A stretch of DNA of 64,000 nucleotides from Salvator merianae (Eukaryota > Chordata > Lepidosauria > Squamata > Teiidae), in contig QVOM02000115.1 of the NCBI GenBank assembly GCA_003586115.2, positions 4,356,435 to 4,420,434 of the forward strand. The letters run 5' to 3'. A program made the translations under genes and the position numbers. Position 1 is the first letter of the stretch. Each line of letters starts with the position of its first letter. The notes beneath the pieces are model-generated. The model was not told the DNA's origin. It was given only the letters and a program-made list of their open reading frames with translations, and ran no database searches. This document shows, piece by piece, positions 46,705-58,807 of this stretch.

Positions 46705-47295
46705 GAAAATTCCCCCTGCTCTTGTTTCCAATGTACCAAACAGTAGTACTATGACAGCGAATAGAGTCTATAGTATTTATTTTTTCCTGTAATCTCACCA
46801 TGGATGAGCAGTCAATGGTTTGTGAACTGGTGCCAGTCTGAGCACCATCCATTCGAGAAGCACTAGTGTGGGGCACACCGAACCCAAGAGTAGCTTGTGC
46901 TTTAAAGCTTGCTTCCACAAACATGTGTGTTTCCTCCAAAATGTTAGGCTCACGCATGGCTGTTTTTGGAGAAAGCACAAAATGCAAGTAACTCTTCGAA
47001 CAATGAGGCTCCACACACCTGCTTGCGGATCAAAAAGTGGGTCAGGAGTCAGTCATTCTTTCCTTATGCTATGGGGACCACTAATCACACCTACTCGGTC
47101 TCTAGGACATAGGTTTGGTCCCTTCAGTGCAGGCATTTTTGCTGTGGCTCGTAAAAAAAGAATAGCCAGCCTGGGACATCATGTACCTCACTGTTCCCGT
47201 CTTCCTTGCCTTAAATCTTCTTATGGCACGCTTGGTTATAATTTCAATTTTAGTTATTATCTTGTATTGTTTATCAACCACACATGATTCCATTG
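46705..47295. other. Unclassified spacer
   Basis: Overlapping frames on both strands (46634-47014 minus, 46868-47287 plus) without recognised domains. No repeat boundary seen. Confidence 0.45.
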
Positions 47296-47300
47296 TTATT

Positions 47301-47990
47301 GGGCCTGTTTGCACTTGTAACTAGCAAGCATCAAGGATGCTTGCTAGACAAGTGCATTTGCATGAGAGGACAGCCATAGCGAACTGGCAGCGGACTTCAT
47401 CCGTTACCGATCCTTACTAGCGCCTGGACAAGAAAAAAGCTGTCGGAATCCTCACCTGAAGCTCAAAGTGAGCTTCAGGTGAGGATTCGTTCGCACTTAC
47501 CTCCTTGTCCACAGCGGCGGCCATCTTCTGGGCGATCAGCCCGCCCATCATGCATTGCGTGATCATGTGAGTCTACCCCTTCATGTGGGCCTGAATGGGC
47601 CAGTACGAAGCCCCAATTGAGACCACGCCGCCGCGATCGGGCCAGGGACGCTGGACGAGACCGCGATGCGCCCCGTCTGGTGTTCCGGTGCCCGATCACT
47701 GGCGCGAATGGCAGTCATCGTGGCAGTGGCCTACAAAGCGTCAGGCCGCTGCCATGGCGACTGGGAGGCCCGCATGCCGTGCCGTGATGACGTCATCACC
47801 GCATGGGCCTCCCGGTCGCCAGGGCGAGCATCAGGGATGGATAATGGCGTTCGCACTGGTGAGCGCCATTATCCAGCTTTGGGTCTGTTTTCAGGCCCCA
47901 TAGTGCAGACGGTGTCTGCATGATGGGGTCTGTTCCACGCTAGAATGGGCTAATTAGTCCATTCTAGCATGGAAAGTGTGAACAGGCCTA
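47301..47990. mobile_element. Hairpin MITE family 1, copy B (largest, CpG-rich)
   Basis: Termini GGGCCTGTTTGCACTT and, reverse-complemented from the right, TAGGCCTGTTCACACTT. Internal hairpins in order: tagcaagcat/atgcttgcta (about 47322-47346), a perfect 20-bp stem with 3-base loop (47446-47465 and 47469-47488), a long imperfect inverted pair built on 'catggcgactgggaggccc' and 'gggcctcccggtcgccagg' (about 47753-47823), and a near-perfect palindrome centred on CTAATTAG (47939-47968). CpG density is far above the surroundings, suggesting a relatively young copy. Open frames across it reflect GC content; no transposase. Confidence 0.8.
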
Positions 47991-47994
47991 ATGT

Positions 47995-48590
47995 ACATGA
48001 TGTTTTCAAGTGTTAAAGGAGATTGAAAGGAACCTCATCCCTGCCCCAAATCTTGATGGAAGAGCTACACAAGCTACCACTGGCAGTTGCTCACACATGG
48101 ACTTTCTGAATCACAGGCAACTGATTCTGCAGTAGGAGCCTCCACCCAAACTAACTCACTTTTGCCTTACATCTGAAAATTGCATAGAACAATGCTGTCA
48201 TCAGTGAAGCCATTGGCAGGTGTTGCCAAATCTCAAACTGATTATCTTTGGCTCCTATGCTCTAGGTGATAAGCCATCAAACAGCAACTTACAGCATCAG
48301 CCTGGATGACCCATTAGGGTCTGCTGCATGGAAGCAGCTACAAGAGGATGACAAGTTGCTGTTAAAGCTCATCAATGCTCATCTTTCTGAGCATGTGCAT
48401 TCTTTTCTCTCTTGGGGTCTCCTTGCTTCTGATTTCCTTCTTTCAGTCCAATCCCTTGATCATTCTTGGCCTGTGGGTCTTTGGTTGCTGTCAGATATGG
48501 CAAAAAATGTCACCAACTTGCCAGCATCCCTGCTGGATTGCCAGAGACATCCAATGCTATGTGAGGGCTGTTGTGGTCCTTCAGTCAAAT
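47995..48590. other. Unclassified spacer
   Basis: A plus frame at 48266-48592 (108 codons) has no recognised domain and ends at the GGAA microsatellite. No repeat identified. Confidence 0.4.
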
Positions 48591-48593
48591 AAT

Positions 48594-48652
48594 AAGGAAG
48601 GAAGGAAGGAAGGAAGGAAGGAAGGAAGGAAGGAAGGAAGGAAGGAAGGAAG
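48594..48652. repeat. GGAA tetranucleotide microsatellite
   Basis: Uninterrupted (GGAA)n of about 14 units, the complement of the CCTT array at 43.7 kb. Confidence 0.97.
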
Positions 48653-48654
48653 CT

Positions 48655-51600
48655 CCTAGAAGTCCTTTGCCATTCTATGCTAGGGGAGCACTACACATGT
48701 CCAACTGGCCACAGCAATGAGCAAAGTGGCTTCCTCTTTTTTCCATCTTTCCCCTCACCATCTGAAGGAACCCTTTGTTCTTTTTCTGCTACTCCTAAGG
48801 TGCTTCCCCTCCCCCACATGGACTGATGGAGGAGGGAAGAGATGACTTACTAGGATGGTCTCAGGACAAGGCACTTCTGCGTTGGACTGAAAACAAATGA
48901 TTTGCAGGGCCATTCCAGCCTGGCATAACAGCTGTTTGGACAGAGACCTTGCAGCTGTGGAACTTCCATTCTGCTGCTGGGAAGCTTTAGGGCTGGGAAG
49001 CTGCCGTGAGGGGCACAGTGTCTGTTCACCTCCTCTCCAAGTCACACCCCACCCCCAGGGGGATGCAGTCTAAGTTCAACTGCTGGAATCCATGCAACAG
49101 GCCAATAGGATAATGGAACACCTCATTTGTGGGAAGGAAGTCAGCTGAAGCACCTGTGAGATGATTGGTACCTGCTGAAATTCCTTCTGATATAACTATA
49201 AAAAGTGAAAAGGCTTTCCTTTTGGATCTGGCCAGTCTTGATTGTGTGTGAACATGCACACACACAAATCTTTTCGAATGGTACACATTCACCATGGTGA
49301 AATACAGAATGATGCCCTTATATCAGCATATTCTTTAGAGCTAGTTTACGAGTTTTACATGCTGTATTTGGAGCTCTACACCCCTCCTCTTGAAAAAAGA
49401 TGATGTTAGACACTCGTGTGCCATGGAAATGGAATTCAGCCCAAACACCTGAAAATTCAAAATATTCAACTTTTCAGATTTTGCTGTCAATTTTTGCACC
49501 CCTCCCTAACGTATAAAATCTGAGCTCCAATCAAGATTTGTTCCTGTGGCATTTTCCCTAGTGACATTCATGATGTATCACAAGCTGGAAAATAATGTTG
49601 GAATGATTTATTATACTGAATTAAAAAGAAAAGAAAACTTCTATAGGAATGTCTGTGTTTCCTTGATGCTTTTGTAGTATACAAACAAACCCCAGAACCA
49701 ACACAGCTGTTAACAGATAGTAGAAACTATTGTCTGGATCCAGGGTCCAGACCATCCAGAGAGGAAATAGCAGTAGAAAGAAAGGCTGTGCTCATAACCT
49801 TTGTTAAGAAGGTCTAAACCAATCTCTGATTCCCAGAGATCACACCTCAATATGCCCTTCCAATTTTTATCTGAGCCATTCCCCCCAAATCTGAACTATC
49901 CGGTTATTCAGATTATCTCAACGTTCAGACCATTTCAGTTCCCTAGTCCAGGTATATTTTCAGGACGTGAATGTGCAAGAGGTCTGTTGGGAGTGGTGCC
50001 TGAACTTTCCTGTGTGGACAGAGGAGGATTTCCCTTTCTGCCTCCGGTCAATTCCTGACCTTGGGGGCATTCGACAGGTCTAGTCACATCATCCCCTCAT
50101 CTTCCTCCTTGCCCCATGTCATGACCAGCGTCTTTTTATCTCCTTTTCTTTAAAAAAAAAATATACCCTAGATCTACACAAGTGTGCAATTCTGCATCTT
50201 TCCAAGCTCAGTAGGGGGAACGTTGAAAGACAGACTACAGTACACCATTCTTCCATGGGTTTCATCAATGTTTTCTGAACCTCTGCTTGTGTTGGAATGA
50301 TCATGGCTTCTGGGACTGGTGTTGGTGCTAGTGAAAGAAGTGAAGGGTTCAATTCAGGTGAGCACGTATCTGGTCCTGCTGCTTTTGCTACCTCCACTGC
50401 TCTCTCTCATCCCTCCCTAAGTGTGGCTGGGGCATGTAAGGGTGGCAAAAGCTTAGTAAAGCTGCTGACAGTTGAATACTGACAGCAGACCAGAAAGATG
50501 CAGCAGATGAGAAGGTAGCCATGTTGAAGAACTTGGTGTGAAGTTGCAGGAGGCAGAATTTGAGCCAGCCACCACAGCACCTGAGGAGGTGAACTGGGGC
50601 CTTGCATGGTGACCTCATAGCAGAAATTGACTGGCCTCACCACCTCTGCTGCCGCCATGTCATAAACTTCCTCATTATCATGGCTTATGAGAGAATCAAC
50701 ATAGCAGTTTCTCAGGGTGCCATTCAATATTTTTTGGAGGCTCCTTCCATAGTAGGGCATGGGAAGGGAGAAAGGTAAAAGAAAGAAAACCCAAAAAACA
50801 AAAAAGGAGAGGTTGATTTGTTGATCCCCTATGGGGCATCACCCTGGCCCAGAAAACAATTTCACCTCAGGAGCTGCACCCACTCTGGGATGTCACTGCC
50901 CTAGTGTAGGGATCAGTGGAGGAACCTCTGGAAAAATGGCACACTGTAGTCTGGCATTTAATGTGCTCTCCTCAGAGCTTGGGAAGATGCAGAATTGCAC
51001 AATTGGGTAGATCTATGTTATAATCAAATAAAGAGAGAGAGAAAAGAGGCCAATGATGATGCAGGAGAAGGAGGAAGGTGATGTCACTCTTGAATGCCCA
51101 CAAGCATTCCGTAACCATGGAAATGATATTTCTTTGGAGGGTGGGGACTAAGAGGTCTGCTTGTATCCTCCCCTGAGATGCCAAAATATAATTGACAGAA
51201 GAGCAGCTAATCATAGAGGGAAGAAGGTTGGGAAAGATGGGAGTGGTGGACAGGAAAAAGATGCCCAGTCACCAGAAGGAGGCCAGGAAAACTGAAAAGT
51301 GTGGACAAAGGAAGAAGAATTGGGTGAGCACTATATTAGATGGGTGTGATCAAGCCAATAATGGGGTAAGACTCCATTGTGACCTAAGAGGGACTATTCT
51401 GTTGTGCTGTGACTGGGCCCAAATGGTTAGCATACTGACATGAAGAATGGAGACAAAACCAGGCAAAAACCAAATGGCCTCCTCACTGGCCTTATTGGAT
51501 GGTTACAATTAATTTGGTAGAAAAAATTGGCCTAAGAAAATAAAAATAGAATCTTCCAGTAGATCAGTTGCCAGCTACCAAAGCTTGTTTGCTCTTATGG

Positions 51601-52515
51601 CTTTCAGAGTTCATTAAGTGTCCACATTAACATAATTTGTTAGAGCAGAAACTGTAACTTTTAAATGAAATGTTTCTGGTTTTCCTGAAAGAAGCCAATC
51701 TTTAGAATTTCTACGTAGGAGTATAAAATTATTTTTTGTGCATGTCTTATCCTCAGTTTTTGGAAGTCTCCAAGAAAACACATCTGTTTTTTTCTCCTCA
51801 CCCTCTCTTTTCTTCATTTGGGTTTCCTGAATTACAAAATGATACTATATTTGCACGAAGACCCTCACAGTTTCATTATTTTTCAAACATAAAAGAAAAT
51901 AACCTTAATGGCTAATTTGCAGAAAGGCAATCTAGATATTCAAGTTTAAGTTTTCCGGTATTATTAATTTGCACAGTTCACCTTGATAAATGTCGTTATA
52001 TGTCATATTTCCATCAGAAGCTATTGATATTTTCTTTCCATTCTCCCACACCCTTCTGTTTTAGTAAAGCCTTGTCATGTTGGTGGCTTTCGCTCCATAA
52101 ATAATATTGACACTTGAGCTTTTGGATCTTTTCACCTCCATTTTGTGTTTAATCTGAGCTTTGGCTGCCTTTCTATAAATCTAGCTGCCTTTTGGGAAAG
52201 TCTCCATCACTTATTTTGAGGTTTTAGGAAGAGTGTTTGGTTTCCTTTGCACAATATGGCATGATCTGCCTGGCATGCTTCGGCAACGTAACCCAGTCAC
52301 GAGAACACAGGGTCTGCTTGGTTGGTGCTCCGGCAGACTGCAGATCCACACAGGCCTACATGCAGCCATTTGCCATCCCACTGTAAGCCAGGCTGGCCAC
52401 AGAAATTGCCTAACCAATTAACCTAGCCATAGAAAAATCTGGGGGGGGAAAACCCAAGTGTATCTGATGTTTGGCAGATTTTCCACAGCTTTTGGCAACC
52501 CTGCTATAAGCACTC
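48655..52515. other. Long unclassified region; part AT-rich and possibly conserved
   Basis: Nearly 4 kb with no recognised transposon. The stretch 51860-52190 is AT-rich, non-repetitive and contains TAATTTGCA and CCATAAATAAT words, so it is a reasonable place to look for a conserved non-coding element. That is only an impression. Short frames at 49801-50058, 50407-50760 and elsewhere lack domains. Confidence 0.35.
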
Positions 52516-52522
52516 AAAGGAG

Positions 52523-52583
52523 CTGGAATATTCTGGAATATCAAAAAATAGCAAAATAAGGAAGCAACATCTGGAGGCAGCTC
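52523..52583. repeat. MITE family 3 fragment (right end)
   Basis: The text 'ggaatattctggaatat...taaggaagcaacatctggaggcagctc' matches the right terminus of the family-3 elements at 22.7 and 61.9 kb. No left terminus was found nearby. Confidence 0.5.
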
Positions 52584-52589
52584 AAGTGC

Positions 52590-53109
52590 TTTAATTATAT
52601 ATATTCTAGAAAACTTTCTGATTTTGATGGATTAGATTTACTACTGGAGCTCTGAACTAATTCTTTAATCTGTGCCTTTCACTAGGATGTTTTGTATTTT
52701 GCCTAGTTCGTCTTATATATTACAGACAGTTCTTCAGAGCCTAGGCTTTGTAAGAGCTTGTTTGTTTTTGTGGAGGGCCCTAAAGAAGTACCACAAATCT
52801 GGAATCTGAGCTGGAGCCTGGAGTATGGTTGATGGCTAATATCAGCTAGGAATACTGTATAAGATGTTCTGATTCTGGAGATAGTGCAAGGCCATTGTCA
52901 TTGAAAATCATGTGCTAAAGGGTATCTGGCAGAGCTCATGGACTTAAGTAAAAAGTGCTCTATGTCATGGAATAAGAGAATTTACTGATCATTCAGATTG
53001 TATCCAGTTAGATTATGTATGTTGAGGTGCTATTAGACATGGACTAGAGACCCAATTGTCAGACAGATCTATGAACATGAGTTCTATTCATGGAATTGAC
53101 CCCCTCAAA

Positions 53110-53110
<1 letters not shown>
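52590..53110. other. Unclassified spacer
   Basis: No feature recognised; no supported reading frame. Confidence 0.5.
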
Positions 53111-53113
<3 letters not shown>

Positions 53114-53147
<34 letters not shown>

Positions 53148-53170
53148 CTATGCACGCTTGCGTGTGGTCA

Positions 53171-53202
<32 letters not shown>
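53114..53202. repeat. Two GT dinucleotide microsatellites
   Basis: (GT)n at 53114-53146 and again at 53174-53202, separated by 27 bases. They were probably once one array or a duplicated one. The plus frame through them encodes only Cys/Val repeats. Confidence 0.95.
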
Positions 53203-53204
<2 letters not shown>

Positions 53205-53205
<1 letters not shown>

Positions 53206-54690
53206 CCTCAACTGACATTTCTCAACATATTACCTCCTCACAATGCTCCTCAACATAATACCTCTATCTTCAATACTTCGTAGACTTGCGCCTCAGCAAT
53301 ACAGAAATGAATTCTCATCTTTTCTTCAACCTTCAGTCTAAGCATCAGGTGCTTATGTTGCTCATGTAGCCACATGCTCAAGGATTATGTACATGCATGA
53401 GCTTTCAGGTAGGTGTGCTGGGATGCTCTCATTGGGGTGGGCTGGTTTGGTTGCATGGAATAAATATTGCCCTGTGGTTGTTATACATTCACTGTGTGGA
53501 AATCATTGACAGCTTCTGCCCAAGACTATGCTCCCAAAGAAAACTGAGCAGGTGGTGTGCAGCTCTGTATCTTAAGTGCTCCTGGTATTTGGCAGGCATT
53601 GCCCAAGGTACAGAATGGCCCTGATCTAGTACTCTTGCTGATAAAGATGCTCATGCATGTGTCTATTCATTAATTTCAAGGTCAGGCAACTGCCTTCCTC
53701 TGGCTGGCTTATAGACAGTCTTTTGGACTGCAGTATGACAGCTCCTCCAGCCAACCTCACCAACAGGCACTCTGGCTAAGCAACACATGGTTTACTCTTC
53801 AGTACAGTCAAACTAAACCATAGCAGTACTTGGCATCTCTAGGTAAGATCATAAAGAAGATCCAGGAGGCTGCTACCTGGGGAAAACCAAGTGGGCTCTT
53901 GGACTCCAACTGCCACCAGTCGCTGCTGTTGGCCATTGGCATGTAATTGCCATGCAGATTCTTATTACCAGTGATAATTCAATTGGAGCAAGGGTCTGAC
54001 GTGGTAAGGACAGTCTCTTGTATTTCACACTGACTCTTCATGAAGGTAATCCAATGACAGCTATAATGGTGGCTTCAAATAAAATAGAATAAAATTCACA
54101 CTTTGCCAAAAACACAGTTAATATCAGACGTTCTTACGAAAAAGCACTGAATCAATTGCTGTTTCAGGCAAAGGGAGGCTCAAATAACAAAAAGGAAAGA
54201 AAATGACTTGCTTTCCCATTGTCTTGTGACAGAGACACAGAAAAAAACCTGGAAACCTTGAGCTTCTGGTGTCACCATGGAAGAGAAAGCAGCTCGTACG
54301 CTTTGATTTGTTTGCCAGCTAAGCTGGAGGATGGGGCTGCCTAGGGAGAAAAGGCACACATCACTTACGCTTGTTCTCTTGCCCTCCTTGTCTCCTAGCA
54401 TTACAGCATTGTGGTCTTGGGAGGGGAAGATACTTCATTCATTCTCCAATGTCGTCTTTCTAGGGGTTACACTCCTGCCGCTGTAACACTAGGGATCAAC
54501 CAGAGGGGGAAATAGGACAGCTTGTTCCATTTGTTTTGAACATCATTGTTTCTCCCACTGGAATTAAACTGTATCCGATTCATAGGAGTGTCTAGTCATT
54601 CTAAATCTAATTGTTCAGTTTTGGGTGGATCGTGATCCATGCTTACTGATGTTTGTATGTACCCTAGAAAACACACATGGCCAAAACCTA
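53205..54690. other. Unclassified spacer
   Basis: No recognised repeat or credible coding frame. Confidence 0.45.
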
Positions 54691-54695
54691 TCTCA

Positions 54696-54893
54696 GTTGA
54701 GCACAGCAAGTGCCATCTGCGCATGTGCACAGCATTTGAGGCTGTAGTGCCATGGCCACAGTGGGAGACAGTCAGGGATGGGCGTCTCTACAGAAGTGCC
54801 CCCTTTGCAGCATTGATGGGCACTTCTGCTTATCCACATTGGTCTGCAGGGGCACCGGAGGAAGTGGCAGCCAAGGCACTTGCTGAGAGAACA
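54696..54893. repeat. MITE-like segment bounded by inverted CAGCAAGTGCC words
   Basis: An 11-base word CAGCAAGTGCC near 54704 recurs inverted as GGCACTTGCTG near 54873. Inside is a perfect 11-bp stem, 'cagaagtgccc' with 'gggcacttctg' (about 54789 and 54822). This layout resembles the hairpin MITEs, but the ends differ and no second copy is seen in the window. Confidence 0.4.
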
Positions 54894-54899
54894 CTATTT

Positions 54900-57250
54900 C
54901 ATGCCCTCACCCCCAAGCACCTTGCTCTTTGGTAGGTGCTTTGAGCTTCAAGAGGCCTTTGTAAACATGACACAGGGTAAAACACACAGGGGGAAGTTTG
55001 CACTGGCCTTAGGTGTCTTTAGGAAGCCAAGTCAAAGATGCAGTGGCCCTCAACCGCCCATTCACTTGTTATTTCTGCCCAGTCCCAAATCCCATCAAGA
55101 CATTCTGGCATGGCATACATATCAGCTGCTGCCTCCCCTCCCCAAAGTGCCCAACTGCCAAATCAGGGAGAGAGCAGCTTGGTGGAATAATGCAAAAGGA
55201 AGTCATGCCAAGCCTTTCTTCTTCTCCCCAGTGCAGTGTGCAATTGGGGAGAAAAAAAGCATGGGTTTTTGTGGGGACCAGACCCAAACCATTGCCCATG
55301 CCTATGTAAAACAATTAAATTGCAGGAAATTGAAGTGGAACTAGAAAGAAAAATGTGAGTACATTTGGCACAGTGTACCCCTGGAAATACCAAAATGGTT
55401 GTGGATAGACCTTCCATCTTCAAAGCTAAAGCACTAAAGTGTGTTAACAGGTGCTTTTCACCTACTGTCTCTCCAAACTTGGGTTAAATATCTGATTTCC
55501 TTAGAGCTTACACCCTGCTGGCAACCAACTTTGTCGAGAGCATGTAAAACATATTTATTTATGTCAAAGCCTTTTCTTTCTTTTTTTTAAATCAAAACTT
55601 GTCATCAGCAAATCCATAAAAGGAACAACAACAACAATATATGGAAATATAGCAGATAACAATTCAGCAACAAACAAGTACGATAAGAGCAAAAATAAAA
55701 ATACCGTTTTGTTTTGTTTTTAAAAGAGTGTGTTAAAATTCACACGAAGCAATTTCAGCACTAAATTTAACGACAGACCAGCCAGGAGAAAGATTAAATT
55801 TCTTCCTAATTAAGGATATAATGTAAACCAAAGATCTTGCTAATTCTACTAAAGGCTGTTAGAGAGTGAATGAAGCTGGCTTCTGGAAGCAAAAGAGTAG
55901 GATCATAGGTAGTTTAGGCAAGGTCTGTCCGGCACCATAACTAAGCCTTAAAAGCATGATCCCTCTTGGCACAGCCGATGTGCTGGGAGAGTGCTAACCC
56001 ATGTGAACTTTCATGCAGCTAGGTGTCATCCTGCTATTAGAAGAGTATTTGTTCCCTCTCTTATAGTAGCCCTGCCACCACCACACCACTGCTGCTCATG
56101 TGGACCTACCTAGTTTGTGTGAAAGTGGTGCAGGAAACCCTGTAAAGTGGTGCAGGCAGCCCTGTAAATCATTGCAGGCAACCTGTTTTCTTTGGATGCA
56201 GGAAACGGCCCACCTTTGTTTGAAGAAATGTCCCTGGTAAGCAACATCACAGCTAGGGAATGAAAGTTCCCCAGCTGTAATGTTAGCGGGGCTGGTGGGA
56301 GTGGCAGGCATGTGATTAGCGTGTTGCTGCTTTGAAGAGCACTACAAATGTTGCACTCTTCTTAGTGCAATTCCCAGCATTGTTCTAGATAAGGTTCTCC
56401 TGGTAATCCTCCCCCATGAAGATCCTGCATATGTCCATATCTTAGTTTAACTTATTGAACCTTAAACCAAGTCAGAATAATTTGGTCCAGGATCATGAGC
56501 GACAGAATCATGAGTGGGGGTTCTAGACTAGAGCTTTTCTCAATTTTGTGTGGAGTTGCCAAGACTGAACTTTGACTTCTTGCCACCCAAAGCATCTTCT
56601 CTGCTACCAAACCCATTTTCTTTCTTGAAGTTTCAACAATTCGTGCATAGTTCTGAAATGCCATCCTCGTATCTGACTAGGAACCTGTTCTGTAATAAAT
56701 TGTGCTTAGGAAAAGTAAGTATCCTTTCAAGGAGATGGCCCTCAATATGTGACACAACTCCAGTGACCTGAGAGGTAGGTGGTGGTCAGTGGTTGTGCCT
56801 TTTCACAGCTATGATTTGTTTTACTGTAACAGTTTGCGTTAAGTAGATTTCCGTGTATTCTTATTTTAGTCTTTCAGGACTTCTCACTTTCAAGAAATGC
56901 TATGACTAACAGAAGCATCTGAAGTAAGGTTGAGTGGTCATTTTTTTTTTTCCTGGGGAAGAAAAAGCAGACAGTGAGCAGATGGTTTGTATATATGATG
57001 GGATCATAACAGCAAGTGATAGGATGGACTTATTAGATAATTGACTCTATTCCCTGTCAATTCAGGATTCAGTCCCCTGACAGATGATGTTTGTGATATA
57101 AAACATACCACTCTTGTTGTCTGAAGAGGAAGCAAGGGCATTGGTGCTACTTTTTCCACAGTTTTGACAGCTGCTATATTACTGCTTGGCCAGAGAGATG
57201 TAGCTGTAGGCCTATGTATTCCCTGCACAATCACTGCTTCAAAAAAGAAC
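54900..57250. other. Unclassified region
   Basis: Includes the plus frame 54880-55344 (154 codons) and overlapping frames on both strands, all without recognised domains. A T-run with CAA repeats at 55580-55640 may be a LINE tail remnant. A tandem duplication of 'tggtgcaggc/aaccctgtaaa' words lies at about 56126-56175. Confidence 0.4.
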
Positions 57251-57256
57251 TCAGTT

Positions 57257-57510
57257 CAACAACCTGTTCAACTGCCATGGCGATCAGCAGTGCCGCGCAG
57301 CACACAGGCGCAACCACCACGTGCAGCACAGCTCTGCATTCCAAGTGTGAATGCACTTTACTGGGAACTGACTATCAGCTCCTGGTAAAGCTGTGGGGCA
57401 CTAATTTGTGCTGCATAGCTATTCGTGACTGGGAACAGTGATACGCTGCTCCTAGTCAAGAGGGCCTCTACAAAGTTCAGAAGCTAGTGCAAAGTGTGAA
57501 CAGGCCCCAG
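57257..57510. mobile_element. Hairpin MITE family 1, copy D (short)
   Basis: Right end 'aaagtgtgaacaggcccc' matches the family-1 terminus. Near the left is the shared core word 'ctgccatggcgatcag', preceded by a degenerate 'caacctgttcaact'. It has fewer internal stems than the other copies and is probably deleted. It is followed after about 30 bases by a family-2 fragment. Confidence 0.5.
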
Positions 57511-57537
57511 TACTCTCATCCCGCTTCCAATCCACAT

Positions 57538-57653
57538 TAAAGGCTGGAAAAAGCACATCGGGAAAGGAGCCTGCCATAGTCTGCACCAGCATGTGGATGA
57601 CATCCCTATTCTAGAAAATAATTCAGAATAAAGCCCAGTGCAGAAAGGGCCTA
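57538..57653 (-). repeat. MITE family 2 subtype, end only
   Basis: Right end 'cccagtgcagaaagggccta' is the inverted form of the end at 11.5 kb. The adjoining ~100 bp match it in reverse ('attctgaattatt', 'gctggtgcagactatgg'). The other terminus is absent. Confidence 0.55.
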
Positions 57654-57659
57654 AGTTCT

Positions 57660-58805
57660 GTCTAGTACTGGATAGCTGCCATGGAACAGAGTTCAGTGGT
57701 ATGGAACAGGCATGGCATAATAACAATCCAAGAGGTGAGCTCTGGCTACAGACTTCTAAGCTACAGAGAACCAAACAGCTGCAAAAGGACACTAAAATAT
57801 GGAAAAGTCTTGTTCCTGGTACTTTTTTTTTTGTTTATTTAAACCATTTATATACAATTTTTAACAAATTTTTAACCTGAAAGCAGTTTGTAGGAAATAC
57901 TAAAAGCAAGCGCAAAGGCACATGTTGAGTAAAAACACAGTAAAAGAAAAAGTTTAGCATAGCAATTCTAGCCATGTGCATCATGTACTTAGGCTGAAAC
58001 CAAGAAAATATCGTCTTCTGTAGTGTGGGTGCAATCTTTCCATTATTTATCCAAGGTGATCATGTTGAATTAACCATCCTGCTCAAGATTAGTTTGAGAA
58101 ATGTGATCTAACTCTCTCCTCTCCACAGACCATCACAATAATATGGCTTCTTGCCAACTGTTTCCAAAATACGAGTTATGTGCGTTACCCACAATTGTTG
58201 GGAATTTAAAACAGAAACTACTGAATATTGAAATATGTTGCCAGCATTTAAATGTTGGAGTTACCCAAGTTCTGTCCTGTGACCTGTGCAAGAGAGGAAA
58301 ACGAACAGAGTTTGCTTCACCCGTGATCCTATTTTATGACCTTGGCACCAGGCCTCACCTGGAAATAGCATGATACACAGAGTTTTTAACCCTCATGTGA
58401 TTTCTCCAGCCACGTCATATTTCTCTCCTCAAACGTTCTGTTCATGAACCTCTGTTCATATGCTAGTTGGCATATGAAAGAACTCTAAAAGAAGTAAAAG
58501 TCACCTCTGAAGAAATCATGCTGAAGTTTTGTTAACAGGGCTTGTTCAGCAAGATTTGATATGTGGTGAAGCAGCTATACAATTGATTTACTATATGCCT
58601 TGCTCAGTATATATTTCTGCTGTGGCCATTTAACAAGCCATCCAAGGGTCTAAGAGACATAGAGATGGGCATGTGATGAATTAATCCCAGAGTCACATTA
58701 ATGCATACCAGATTCTGCATGTTTTCACACAACTTTTAAGTGTGGTCACTTCCCCTATTGCAGTAGGACTGAAATAGTGAAGTGCTGCATGGTAGTTTGT
58801 CGCAG
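57660..58805. other. Mostly unclassified; possible reverse LINE tail
   Basis: At 57822-57960 'tttttttttgtttatttaaaccatttatatac...gaaagcagtttgtagg' resembles a reverse-oriented LINE or SINE 3' end like that at 25.3 kb. The rest shows nothing recognisable. Confidence 0.4.
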
Positions 58806-58807
58806 CA

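Noticed and set aside
47475..47923. Several open frames and a CpG-rich block resembling a promoter CpG island
   Set aside because: The block lies between the inverted ends of a hairpin MITE and consists of its internal stems, so it is better explained as transposon sequence.
54880..55344. 154-codon open frame on the plus strand
   Set aside because: Overlaps open frames in two other phases, no known domain and no repeat signature; treated as chance.
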